A DNA stretch of 64,000 nucleotides from Bacillus sp. 2B10 (GTDB lineage: Bacteria; Pseudomonadota; Alphaproteobacteria; Sphingomonadales; Sphingomonadaceae), in the NCBI GenBank assembly GCA_003946805.1, contig RPSH01000001.1, positions 62,001-126,000 on the forward strand, read 5' to 3'. The position numbers were made by a program, and so were the translations under genes. Every line of letters begins with the position of its first letter. Position 1 is the first letter of the stretch. This document shows positions 57,337-64,000 of the stretch, piece by piece. The notes under the pieces are model-generated. The model saw only the letters and a list, made by a program, of their open reading frames with translations, made no database searches and was not told where the DNA came from.

Positions 57337-57660
57337 ATGACCGACGATACCAACGCCCGCATCGATGCGGTGGTAAAGAACAACCCGGTGGTGCTGTTCA
57401 TGAAGGGCAGCCCGCTGTTTCCGCAATGCGGCTTTTCCAGCCGCGCGGTGGCGATCCTGAACCACCTGAACACCCAGTTCGAAAGCGTCGACGTGCTGCA
57501 GGACCAGGGTATCCGCCAGGGGATCAAGGCCTATTCGGACTGGCCGACCATCCCGCAGCTCTACGTGGGCGGCGAGTTCGTCGGTGGATCGGACATCATG
57601 ATGGAGATGTACGAGAGCGGCGAGCTGGCCGAGCTGCTGGGCGGCGACAAGGTCGCCTGA
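57337..57660 (+). CDS. grxD: Monothiol glutaredoxin, Grx4 family
   Basis: This 107-residue protein has the CGFS active site (FPQCGFSSRAVAILN), the glutathione-binding WPTIPQLYVGGEFVGGSDIM and the family start DDTNARIDAVVKNNPVVLF. It binds a bridging [2Fe-2S] cluster, often with BolA. The ATG at 57337 with AAGGA seven bases upstream fits the family. An in-frame ATG at 57301 overlapping bolA (ATGA) would add 12 residues. A terminator follows. Confidence 0.95.
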   Translation: MTDDTNARIDAVVKNNPVVLFMKGSPLFPQCGFSSRAVAILNHLNTQFESVDVLQDQGIRQGIKAYSDWPTIPQLYVGGEFVGGSDIMMEMYESGELAELLGGDKVA

Positions 57661-57682
57661 TCCGCCCCGTTCGACAATGAAA

Positions 57683-57714
57683 AGCCCGGCCGCAGCGATG
57701 CGGTCGGGCTTTTT
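57683..57714 (+). terminator. Rho-independent terminator of DUF1476-bolA-grxD
   Basis: The stem AGCCCGGCCGCA / TGCGGTCGGGCT (one G-U pair) with a GCGA loop is followed by TTTTT. Confidence 0.92.
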
Positions 57715-57737
57715 CGTGGGAAGCCGTTCCCCGTCGC

Positions 57738-57845
57738 ATCGGACCGTCACCCCAACGAAGGCCGGGGTCTCGAGCGGCTCCTGCGCCGTGCCGTCATGGG
57801 GCGATCCCGACCTTCGCCGGGATGACGGCCGATGCGAGGGGGATG
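57738..57845. repeat. Family A element after grxD
   Basis: GACCGTCACCCCAACGAAGGCCGGGGTCTC at about 57743 and CGATCCCGACCTTCGCCGGGATGACG near 57802-57827 are the two arms. It lies between the grxD terminator and the convergent CsbD-like gene. I give the arms here by positions and key motifs (GTCACCCC, GGGATGAC). Confidence 0.75.
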
Positions 57846-57871
57846 GATCGAGCGTTGCCCCAGGCTGCCGA

Positions 57872-58156
57872 TTACTTGCCGCGCAGCGTGTTGATGAGCG
57901 CGATGCCCAGCACGCCGCCCAGCGCGGCCGAGGCAAACGGGCGATCGCGCACGAACTGGCGGACCTGATCGATCACCGGGCGGAGCGTGTCCTCGATCGT
58001 GTCCTTCGCCTCGCCGTAACGCTGCTGGACCTTGCCGCCGAGCTGGTCGGCCTTGCCCTCGTCGCGCAGCGTCCGGTCACCGGTGGCGGTCCCAAGGCCT
58101 TCCTTGAGCTTGCCGCCAAGGTCGGTGGCGGCGCCGGTCAGGGTATCGGTGTTCAT
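57872..58156 (-). CDS. CsbD-like protein with C-terminal membrane anchor
   Basis: The protein has 94 residues: a CsbD-type N-terminus (LTGAATDLGGKLKEGLGTAT) followed by a Lys/Glu/Arg-rich helical stretch (about 35-70) and a hydrophobic C-terminus (FASAALGGVLGIALINTLRGK) like the YqjD/ElaB membrane anchor. It is a hybrid of the two small stress families. GGAG precedes the ATG by 7 bases. It lies 29 bp after the secreted protein gene on the same strand. Confidence 0.85.
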   Translation of the reverse strand: MNTDTLTGAATDLGGKLKEGLGTATGDRTLRDEGKADQLGGKVQQRYGEAKDTIEDTLRPVIDQVRQFVRDRPFASAALGGVLGIALINTLRGK

Positions 58157-58185
58157 CGGGTGTCTCCGTGGGTGGGTGAGAGGGA

Positions 58186-58530
58186 TCAGCGTGCGGGCGG
58201 GTTGGTCACGACGCCGCAACCGGCGGCGGCGCGGGCGACCTCCAGCGGGACCCGGGGGTCCTTGACCGCGCCGGCGGCGCGGACGAAGTCGCCGACGGTC
58301 AGCCGGCCGGGCGTGGTATCGCCCTCGCGCGCGGCGCGTGCAGCGTTGCCCAGCTGTTGCAACTGGCCCAGCGACAGGTTCGCTTCCAGCCGGTCGCCGA
58401 CGCATCGCGACTGGTCGGGCGCGAAGCCATAGCCCTCCAGCGAGGACGCGATGCGCGCCGACGGGTTCACGCAGGCCGACGTGGCGAACGCCAACAGTCC
58501 GCCGATGGCAACAAGTCCCGCGGTGTGCAT
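58186..58530 (-). CDS. Hypothetical exported lipoprotein
   Basis: The protein has 114 residues. The signal peptide (MHTAGLVAIGGLLAFATSAC) ends at Cys20, a lipobox-like site (TSAC). The mature part has two conserved-looking cysteines (RCVGDRLEANLSLGQLQQLGN and AAAGCGVVTN) and is mostly helical. No family is recognised. It is the first of two genes, followed by the CsbD/anchor gene. I saw no convincing promoter upstream. Confidence 0.7.
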   Translation of the reverse strand: MHTAGLVAIGGLLAFATSACVNPSARIASSLEGYGFAPDQSRCVGDRLEANLSLGQLQQLGNAARAAREGDTTPGRLTVGDFVRAAGAVKDPRVPLEVARAAAGCGVVTNPPAR

Positions 58531-58889
58531 GGAGTTTCCCCTGTGGTCAGGCGGGATAAACCCGGCAGTGCCGCCGTTGGGTCCGTAGTATTCCTGCACT
58601 ATTTTCGTCCGACATCTTCGCCATGTCCCTGCGAACTGCGCGACCGGCGGCAGGCGTCTTCGCAAGATCGACGTGCATCGGCGGGGGAAGACCCGGGGTG
58701 GGCGGACCGGCAACTGGAGGAGGTGCCGGTCCGCCCGAATTGAAGCGCGAACGCATCGGGTGCCAATACCCTCGCAGCAATTGTGCCATTTTCCCGGCAG
58801 GCTGGTTTCGGCGGGTTTCGACGGTTAACGGCGCTTCACCATCCCGGGCAGGTGTAAGCCATCCCGACAGGTTGCGGCGGCAGACAAGA

Positions 58890-58907
58890 TTACGCTTGTA
58901 AACGTAA
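58890..58907 (+). promoter_or_regulatory. BlaI-type operator dyad
   Basis: TTACGCTTGTAAACGTAA has matching ends TTACG/CGTAA and central TT/AA. It lies 25 bases before the blaI ATG. BlaI/MecI operators have the half-site form TACA/TGTA; the central TTGTAAA is related. I infer it as the autorepression site. The 401-bp gap 58531-58931 otherwise shows only a GC-rich stretch without a clear gene. Confidence 0.55.
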
Positions 58908-58908
58908 C

Positions 58909-58924
58909 GACCACGGGTGTAGTC
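58909..58924 (+). promoter_or_regulatory. Second dyad next to BlaI operator
   Basis: GACCACGGGTGTAGTC is palindromic at 10 of 16 positions (GACnACnnnnGTnGTC) and contains TGTA. It lies 8 bases before the blaI ATG, one base after the first dyad, so the pair could bind two BlaI dimers. Confidence 0.45.
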
Positions 58925-58931
58925 ATCTGCC

Positions 58932-59300
58932 ATGGCCGAACGAATCAGCGATGCCGAGCATGCCGTGATGGAAGTGCTCTGGGACCAGAACCCGCTTACC
59001 GCGCAGGAGGTGGTCGAACGCGTCGCCCCGGCGCGCGACTGGAGCGCGAACACCGTCAAGACGCTGCTGGGCCGGCTGCTCGCCAAGCAGGTGATCGACG
59101 CGGAGGAGGACGGGCGGCGCTATCGCTATCGCCCGCTGGTCGCGCGCGAGGAATATGTCGCGGGCGAATCGCAGAAGTTCATCGACCGGCTGTTCGGCGG
59201 CAGCCTGACGCCGCTGGTCGCGCACCTGGCCGAACGCGACCAGTTGAGCGCGAAGGAAATCGACGAGATCGAGGCTCTGTTGAAGGCGCTGAAACAATGA
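58932..59300 (+). CDS. blaI: BlaI/MecI/CopY family transcriptional repressor
   Basis: This 122-residue protein has the winged-helix start ISDAEHAVMEVLWDQNPLTAQEVVERV, the recognition helix region NTVKTLLGRLLAKQVI and the C-terminal dimerisation helix (FGGSLTPLVAHLAERDQL). It represses its own operon until the M56 membrane protease triggers its cleavage. The stop overlaps the protease gene by 4 bases (ATGA). No beta-lactamase gene of the usual class A type is adjacent. Confidence 0.95.
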   Translation: MAERISDAEHAVMEVLWDQNPLTAQEVVERVAPARDWSANTVKTLLGRLLAKQVIDAEEDGRRYRYRPLVAREEYVAGESQKFIDRLFGGSLTPLVAHLAERDQLSAKEIDEIEALLKALKQ

Positions 59301-60937
59301 TCGGATGGGCGGTGGAAACGATCGCGGCGACGACGCTGCTGATGGTGCTGGTGCTGATGCTGCGGGGGCCCGTCGCGCGGCGCTTCGGTCCGCAGGCGGC
59401 CTATGCGCTGTGGGCGCTGCCCGCGCTGCGCATGATCCTGCCGCCCATTCCCGATGCGTGGCGCCCGGTCGACATCGCGCCGATCGGTGCGGCGACCGAA
59501 CCCGGCGTCATCATGCTGGGCGTGCCGGTGGCCGAGGTGCCGGCGCTGCCGCAGGGCTGGGGCATGGCCGACGTGCCGCTGGCGGTGATCGGCCTGTGGC
59601 TGCTGGGCGCGGTCGGCTTCGTCGCGTGGCACATCGTCCGGCACAACCGTTTCTGTGCGAAGGTGCTGGCATCGGGCCGGGCGAAGGGCATCGCCGGAGG
59701 GCATGTCCGGATGATCGAGACGCGCCATGCCGCCGGGCCGCTCGCGTTCGGGGTGTTCCACCGCTATGTCGCGATGCCGGTCGATTTCCGCGAACGCTAT
59801 GACGAGCGCGAACAGGCGTTGGCGCTGGCGCACGAGCTGGGCCACCATGCCCGGGGCGACCTGCTCGCCAACTGGTTCGCGCTGGTCGTGCTGGGGTGCC
59901 ACTGGTTCAATCCGGTCGCGTGGCGCGCGTTTCGGGCGTTCCGGGCCGACCAGGAAATGGCGTGCGATGCGATGGTGCTGGCGCGCGCCACACCGCAAGT
60001 CCGCCACGCCTACGCCACCGCCATCGTCAAGTCCGCGCACGGGCAGGGGCTGTCCGCCGCCTGCCACCTGCACGGCGTCCATGAACTGAAGGGGAGACTC
60101 ATCATGTTGTCGAAGCATCGGGTGATGTCGCCCGCCACCCGCCGGATCGCCGGCGGCGCCACGCTGGCGCTGGCCGTGATCGGCCTCGGCATCACCGCGT
60201 CGGGAACGGAAGCCGCCGAGACGTTGCGCGGCAAGGTGGAGGACGCGACCGGCGTCGAGATCGCGAGCGTCGAGGCGAAGGCGGCAGCCGCGCTCGCCCC
60301 GGTGGCGGCGATCGTCCCGGTGCAGGCGGCGACGGCGGCACCGCTGCCCGCGCCCGCCGAGCCGGCACCGCCGCCGGCGATCGCCGCACCGGCCCGGGCC
60401 GTGCAGCCGGCGGCGCCTGCGATCGCCGCGCGTCCTGCCGTACCGGCCGCCCCGGCGGCGCCGGCGGCCCCGGCACAAGGAGCGGTGCGCAAGATCGTTG
60501 TCCAGAAATTCGACGGCGACGGCAAGCTGCTGGGTCAGAGCGTCAGCGACATTCCCGACGTCAGGGTCGTCAGTGCAAATTGCGGCCCCGGCGATGCCCG
60601 GCAGACCAGCATGACCCGGATGGAGGGCGGCAAGCAGGTCACGGTGATCTGTTCCGACCGCATCCGCATCGTCACCCGCGACGCGCAGTTCCGCGCCGAA
60701 CAGGGGGCGAAGCTGGCGGCGATCAGTGCGGCGCGGGCGGCGCAGGGCGAAGCGCAGGCGGCGCAGGGACAGGTCTATGCGCGGCAGGGGCAGCGCGCGG
60801 CACTGGCCGGGCTGCGCTCGGCACGCGCCTCGATCATGGCGAACAAGGACATGCCCGCCATCGCCCGCACCAGCGCACTGGCGGGCATCGACGACAGCAT
60901 TCGCGAAATCCAGTCCGAGATCGATTCGGAGGACTGA
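59297..60937 (+). CDS. M56 (BlaR1-type) membrane metallopeptidase
   Basis: The protein has 546 residues. Helices occur at about 5-22 and 94-113, then HEXXH (HELGH, 179-183) with RADQEMACDAMVLA supplying the third ligand, and further hydrophobic segments near 196-215 and 283-303. It lacks the C-terminal penicillin-binding sensor domain of BlaR1. Instead it has an Ala/Pro-rich linker (about 335-390) and a new periplasmic domain (about 395-546) with two Cys (NCGPGD, VICSDR) and a long Ala/Gln/Arg-rich helix. The signal it senses is unknown. Confidence 0.9.
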   Translation: MIGWAVETIAATTLLMVLVLMLRGPVARRFGPQAAYALWALPALRMILPPIPDAWRPVDIAPIGAATEPGVIMLGVPVAEVPALPQGWGMADVPLAVIGLWLLGAVGFVAWHIVRHNRFCAKVLASGRAKGIAGGHVRMIETRHAAGPLAFGVFHRYVAMPVDFRERYDEREQALALAHELGHHARGDLLANWFALVVLGCHWFNPVAWRAFRAFRADQEMACDAMVLARATPQVRHAYATAIVKSAHGQGLSAACHLHGVHELKGRLIMLSKHRVMSPATRRIAGGATLALAVIGLGITASGTEAAETLRGKVEDATGVEIASVEAKAAAALAPVAAIVPVQAATAAPLPAPAEPAPPPAIAAPARAVQPAAPAIAARPAVPAAPAAPAAPAQGAVRKIVVQKFDGDGKLLGQSVSDIPDVRVVSANCGPGDARQTSMTRMEGGKQVTVICSDRIRIVTRDAQFRAEQGAKLAAISAARAAQGEAQAAQGQVYARQGQRAALAGLRSARASIMANKDMPAIARTSALAGIDDSIREIQSEIDSED

Positions 60938-61061
60938 CACCGGGTCCGCGGACGTTCTGCCCCGTTCGCCCGCGGCAGGGCCGGCCGGCATCGCGCCGGC
61001 CGGCCCGTCGCTGCGACCATCGCCTTGCATCGCGCGCCCCCAGCCGCCATCTCCCGGAGCA

Positions 61062-61919
61062 ATGGCCGAATTTTCCCCCGGTATCGCCCAGCCGCTCGAA
61101 CCGCTGGTGACGCGCGTGCTGGCGCGCAACGCATCGCCCTATACCCATACCGGCACGCAGAGCTTCGTCGTCGGCGGCAGCGGTGCGGTGGCGGTGATCG
61201 ATCCGGGGCCGGTCGACGACGTGCATCTGGACGCGCTGCTGGCCGCGGTCGGCGACCGGCAGGTCGCGGCGATCCTGTGCACCCATACCCACCGCGACCA
61301 TAGTCCGGCTGCCCGGCCGCTGGCCGATCGCACCGGCGCGGCGATCATCGGTTGTGCGCCGCTGACGATGGACGATGCCGGCCCGCGCGCCGATGCCGCG
61401 TTCGACGTCGACTATCGCCCCGACCGGGTGCTGGCCGATGGCGAGGCGGTGGCGGGCGACGGCTGGACGCTGGTCGCGGTCGCGACGCCGGGGCACACGT
61501 CGAACCATCTGGCGTTCGCGCTGCCCGAAAGCGGCGCGCTGTTCAGCGGCGACCATGTCATGGGCTGGTCGACGACGATCGTTTCGCCGCCCGATGGCGA
61601 CATGGGCGATTACATGGCCAGCCTCGACAAGCTGTTGGGGCGCGAGGACCGGGTCTATTATCCGGCGCATGGCGACGCGGTCGACAATCCGAGGCGGCTG
61701 GTGCGCGGGATGCTGGGCCACCGCAAGCAGCGCGAGGGACAGATCGCGCGCGCGATCGAACGCGGGACCCATGACGTGCCGGCAATGGTCGCGGGCATGT
61801 ATGCCGGGCTGCACCCCAGGCTGCTCGGCGCGGCGGAGCGGTCGGTGCTGGCGCACCTGATCGACATGGAACAGCGCGGGATCGTGCGGCAGGAGGGGGC
61901 GACATGGCATCGCATGTGA
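61062..61919 (+). CDS. MBL-fold metallohydrolase (LACTB2/glyoxalase-like)
   Basis: The protein has 285 residues. The metal-binding HXHXDH motif is CTHTHRDHSPAARPL, with the later His in TPGHTSNHLAF and the Asp in FSGDHVMG. A LACTB2-like winged-helix-type C-terminus follows (HRKQREGQIARAIERG ... VLAHLIDMEQRGIV). Relatives hydrolyse thioesters or RNA; LACTB2 is an RNase. It overlaps the DUF4230 gene by 16 bp. It is 124 bp after the M56 gene, too far to be coupled to it. Confidence 0.88.
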   Translation: MAEFSPGIAQPLEPLVTRVLARNASPYTHTGTQSFVVGGSGAVAVIDPGPVDDVHLDALLAAVGDRQVAAILCTHTHRDHSPAARPLADRTGAAIIGCAPLTMDDAGPRADAAFDVDYRPDRVLADGEAVAGDGWTLVAVATPGHTSNHLAFALPESGALFSGDHVMGWSTTIVSPPDGDMGDYMASLDKLLGREDRVYYPAHGDAVDNPRRLVRGMLGHRKQREGQIARAIERGTHDVPAMVAGMYAGLHPRLLGAAERSVLAHLIDMEQRGIVRQEGATWHRM

Positions 61920-62620
61920 GGCCGCAGGCGATCCGGCTGATCGTCGCCGTCGTCGTGCTGCTGGCTCTGGGCATCGGCGGCTGGGTGGCGTGGCAGCGCT
62001 ATCAGGAACGCTATGTCGTCACCACCGAACCCGATAGCGGGCAGGCGGTGACGCGGATCATCACCGCGCGGCTGTCGGGCGCGAGCGCGCTGAAGGTCGC
62101 GTCGCTCACCGGCACGCTGCAGGCGAGCGCCAGCGACACGCGCGGCTTCGGCTGGCTGCGCTCGGACCAGGTGGTGAAGATGCCCTATGCGGTCGATTAT
62201 TTCGTCGACCTGGGCGGGATCGGCGAGGGGCAGCTGAGCTGGTCGGCCGACACCCGCACGCTGGTGGTCGACGCCCCCGACGTCACGGTCGCGAAGCCCA
62301 ATATCGACGAGGCGGCACGGACGCTGGTCCAGACCAATGGAGTCTACGTAACGCGCGAGGCGGCGGCGGCGCTGGCGCAGCGGGTGTCGAGCGTGGCGCA
62401 GAACCGCGCCGAGCGCGAGGCGCGCAGCCCCGAACGGCTGGCACAGGCGCGCGAGATGGCGCGGGCTGGACTGGCACGGGTGCTGGCAGCGCCGCTGGCG
62501 GCAGCGGGCGAGCGCGACGTGCGGGTGGTGGTGACATTTCCGGCGGAGCGGGGCTTGCGGGACGGGGAGCGCTGGGACGTGTCCGCCCCGCCGGCCGAGG
62601 TGCTCGGCAATCGGCGGTGA
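61904..62620 (+). CDS. DUF4230 family membrane-anchored protein
   Basis: The protein has 238 residues. One N-terminal helix (about 11-30) anchors a periplasmic domain with the DUF4230 pattern VKMPYAVDYFVDLGGIGEGQLSW, then VVDAPDVTVAKPNIDE and a helical C-terminus. The family is widespread and has no known function. It overlaps the MBL hydrolase gene by 16 bases, so the two products may work together at the membrane. Confidence 0.83.
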   Translation: MASHVRPQAIRLIVAVVVLLALGIGGWVAWQRYQERYVVTTEPDSGQAVTRIITARLSGASALKVASLTGTLQASASDTRGFGWLRSDQVVKMPYAVDYFVDLGGIGEGQLSWSADTRTLVVDAPDVTVAKPNIDEAARTLVQTNGVYVTREAAAALAQRVSSVAQNRAEREARSPERLAQAREMARAGLARVLAAPLAAAGERDVRVVVTFPAERGLRDGERWDVSAPPAEVLGNRR

Positions 62621-62662
62621 CAAGCCGGCTTCGGCACATTAGGGGCCGGTTCAAGATGAAAT

Positions 62663-62782
62663 GCCCGTTCGTCCTGAGTAGCTGTTGAGCCTGTCGAAAC
62701 AGCGTATCGAAGGACTGCTTGGGGCAGGTGCTTCGATACGGGTCTTCGACTTCGCTCAGCCCCTACTCAGCACGAACGGAAG
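62663..62782. repeat. Family C palindromic element, copy 2
   Basis: The left arm is CCGTTCGTCCTGAGTAGCTG and the right arm is CCCTACTCAGCACGAACGG; the inner arms are GCGTATCGAAGGACTGCTTG and GTGCTTCGATACGGGTCTTC. It is the same unit as at 44.8 kb, and lies 22 bp upstream of the nadA ribosome binding site. Confidence 0.82.
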
Positions 62783-62816
62783 ATGAGGTGGCATTTGCCA
62801 GCTCGAGGAGACGATG

Positions 62817-63812
62817 ATGAACGCGCGCACCGAACTGCCCACCGGCACCGACCTGCTGGCCGAGATCGACCGGCTGCGCCGCGAGCGCAACGCCGTCATC
62901 CTCGGTCATTATTACCAGAAGCCCGAGATACAGGACCTCGCCGATTTCGTCGGCGACAGCCTCGACCTGAGCCGCAAGGCGGCGGCGACCGATGCCGATG
63001 TCATCGCGTTCTGCGGCGTGCGCTTCATGGCGGAGACGGCGAAAATCCTGTCGCCCGACAAGACCGTGATCCTGCCCGACATGGACGCGGGCTGTTCGCT
63101 GGAGGACAGCTGCCCGCCCGAACAGTTCGCCGCGTTCCGCGCGCAGCATCCCGATCACATCGCGCTGACCTACATCAACTGTTCGACCGAGGTGAAGGCG
63201 CTCAGCGACATCATCGTCACCTCGTCGTCGGCGGAAAAGATCCTGTCGCAGCTGCCCGCCGACCAGAAGGTGATCTTCGGTCCCGACCGCAATCTGGGTG
63301 GATATCTGACGCGCAAGACCGGGCGCGAGATGCTGTTGTGGCCGGGCGTGTGCATCGTCCACGAAGCGTTCAGCGAAACCGAGTTGTTGAAGCTCAAGGC
63401 GCAATATCCCGGCGCGCCGGTCGCGGCGCATCCCGAATGCCCGGCGATCATCCTCGACCATGCCGATTATGTCGGGTCGACCAGCGGCATCCTCGCCTAT
63501 GCCGCCGACTTCCCCGGCGACACGCTGATCGTCGCGACCGAACCGCACATCATCCACCAGATGGAAAAGGCGCTGCCGCACAAGCAGTTCATCGGCGCGC
63601 CGGGCGCGGACGGCAACTGCAACTGCAACATCTGCCCGTATATGGCGCTCAACACGCTGGAAAAGCTCTACATCGCGTTGCGCGACCTGTCCCCCAGGAT
63701 CGAGATCGAGGAAGGGCTGCGGGTGCGCGCCAAGGTGTCGCTCGACCGGATGCTGGCGATGGCGAGCGGGACGGTGGGGCTGGGCGACCTGGGGCCGCTG
63801 CGCGCGGGATGA
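62817..63812 (+). CDS. nadA: Quinolinate synthase
   Basis: This 331-residue [4Fe-4S] enzyme condenses iminoaspartate and dihydroxyacetone phosphate to quinolinate for NAD synthesis. The cluster cysteines are in YINCSTEVKAL, HPECPAIIL and CNICPYMALNTLEKL. Other features are ILGHYYQKPEIQDLADFVGDS and FCGVRFMAETAKILSP. Tandem ATGs lie at 62814 and 62817; the second has the better spacing (6 bases) from GAGGAG. The usual partner nadB, nadC are not seen here. Confidence 0.96.
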   Translation: MNARTELPTGTDLLAEIDRLRRERNAVILGHYYQKPEIQDLADFVGDSLDLSRKAAATDADVIAFCGVRFMAETAKILSPDKTVILPDMDAGCSLEDSCPPEQFAAFRAQHPDHIALTYINCSTEVKALSDIIVTSSSAEKILSQLPADQKVIFGPDRNLGGYLTRKTGREMLLWPGVCIVHEAFSETELLKLKAQYPGAPVAAHPECPAIILDHADYVGSTSGILAYAADFPGDTLIVATEPHIIHQMEKALPHKQFIGAPGADGNCNCNICPYMALNTLEKLYIALRDLSPRIEIEEGLRVRAKVSLDRMLAMASGTVGLGDLGPLRAG

Positions 63813-63922
63813 TCCGCCGCTTGCCCCGGTAGCGCCGTCCGGCGGGAACCACCGGCCGGACCTGTGGGCCGGACGCGCGGCCGCTTGCGTGCGGGGGGCA
63901 GGGGTGCCAGCGTGGCAGGCCC

Positions 63923-64000
63923 ATGCCGATCGATCCGCCCGACGTGCACCGCCGCGAACTGCCGCCGCTGCCGGCACTCGCCAGTTTCCTCGCCGCGGTC
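63923..64000 (+). CDS. Probable LysR-type regulator, N-terminal fragment at window edge
   Basis: An open frame of 26 codons from ATG 63923 runs off the window: MPIDPPDVHRRELPPLPALA... The segment RRELPPLPALASFLAAV resembles the N-terminal helix entry of GcvA-type LysR proteins (LPPLNALRAFEA). The evidence is short and weak. A small hairpin (GTCCGGCGG ... CCGGCCGGAC) lies near 63837-63861, between nadA and this start. Confidence 0.4.
   Translation, partial: MPIDPPDVHRRELPPLPALASFLAAV

Noticed and set aside
58623-58901. A plus-strand 92-codon frame before blaI
   Set aside because: It has no start signal or domain, overlaps the regulatory gap and ends just before the operator dyads.
61062-61919. 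The MBL-fold protein as a beta-lactamase under BlaI control
   Set aside because: It has no signal peptide, its C-terminus is LACTB2-like, and it lies 124 bp after the M56 gene rather than in a BlaI-bound promoter region.

Overview
The window is GC-rich chromosomal DNA from an alphaproteobacterium, most likely Sphingomonas or a close relative (Sphingomonadaceae). Supporting signs are a fused thiS-thiG gene, the pyrE-pdxJ-acpS-lepB order, an aroQ-accB-accC operon, the DUF1476 ATPase-inhibitor gene beside bolA and grxD, two CsbD-type stress genes, and many short palindromic intergenic elements whose core reads GTCATCCCGGCGAAGGCCGGGAT. I saw no rRNA, tRNA, insertion sequence, prophage, CRISPR array or integrase.

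Layout. 1-4.6 kb: a partial DUF1800 lipoprotein gene and coxB-ctaD of the aa3 cytochrome c oxidase, all on the minus strand. 4.8-10.9 kb: a tightly packed plus-strand run, pyrE-pdxJ-acpS-lepB-maiA-membrane protein-DUF2141-glycosyltransferase. 11-22.3 kb: pepN, two tandem M28 peptidases, an SDR protein overlapping an EamA exporter tail to tail, a threonine aldolase and a class A penicillin-binding protein. 22.4-31.6 kb: small enzymes, an HNH protein, gluQRS, a HIG1 protein, a cobalamin adenosyltransferase, ergothioneine genes egtB-egtD, an EEP hydrolase, a DUF1176 lipoprotein, a 3-hydroxyacyl-CoA dehydrogenase and a membrane protein/HTH pair. 31.7-42.5 kb: yggT, argB, a queuosine-precursor transporter, a nucleoside transporter, an orphan HPt protein, bfr/bfd, a DUF418 protein, purL, a small secreted protein and a phospholipase D-family protein. 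42.8-55.4 kb: an ArsC-like protein, accC-accB-aroQ, thiSG, a CsbD gene, a ThDP enzyme, scoA/scoB separated by an e(P4)-type phosphatase gene, an MFS transporter, and leuC-small ORF-leuD-quinone oxidoreductase. 56.7-64 kb: DUF1476-bolA-grxD, a CsbD gene, a BlaI/BlaR1-type pair, an MBL hydrolase-DUF4230 pair, nadA and the first codons of a probable LysR regulator.

Many neighbouring genes overlap by 1 or 4 bases (ATGA, GTGA, TGATG), which points to translational coupling. Several starts are GTG. Where a longer open frame exists, I chose the start by ribosome binding site, overlap with the upstream gene, or family length.

The most unusual feature is not a protein. At least four families of dispersed, hairpin-forming elements (called A, B, C and D here) occupy most larger gaps. 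Some are fused to gene ends: they supply stop codons to both flanking convergent genes (10922-11060 and 31586-31731) or a Shine-Dalgarno sequence to the next gene (acpS and an arsC-like gene). One family A element is inserted inside a family D element (56360-56632). This looks like a system of mobile or amplified palindromes reused as terminators and translation-start modules.
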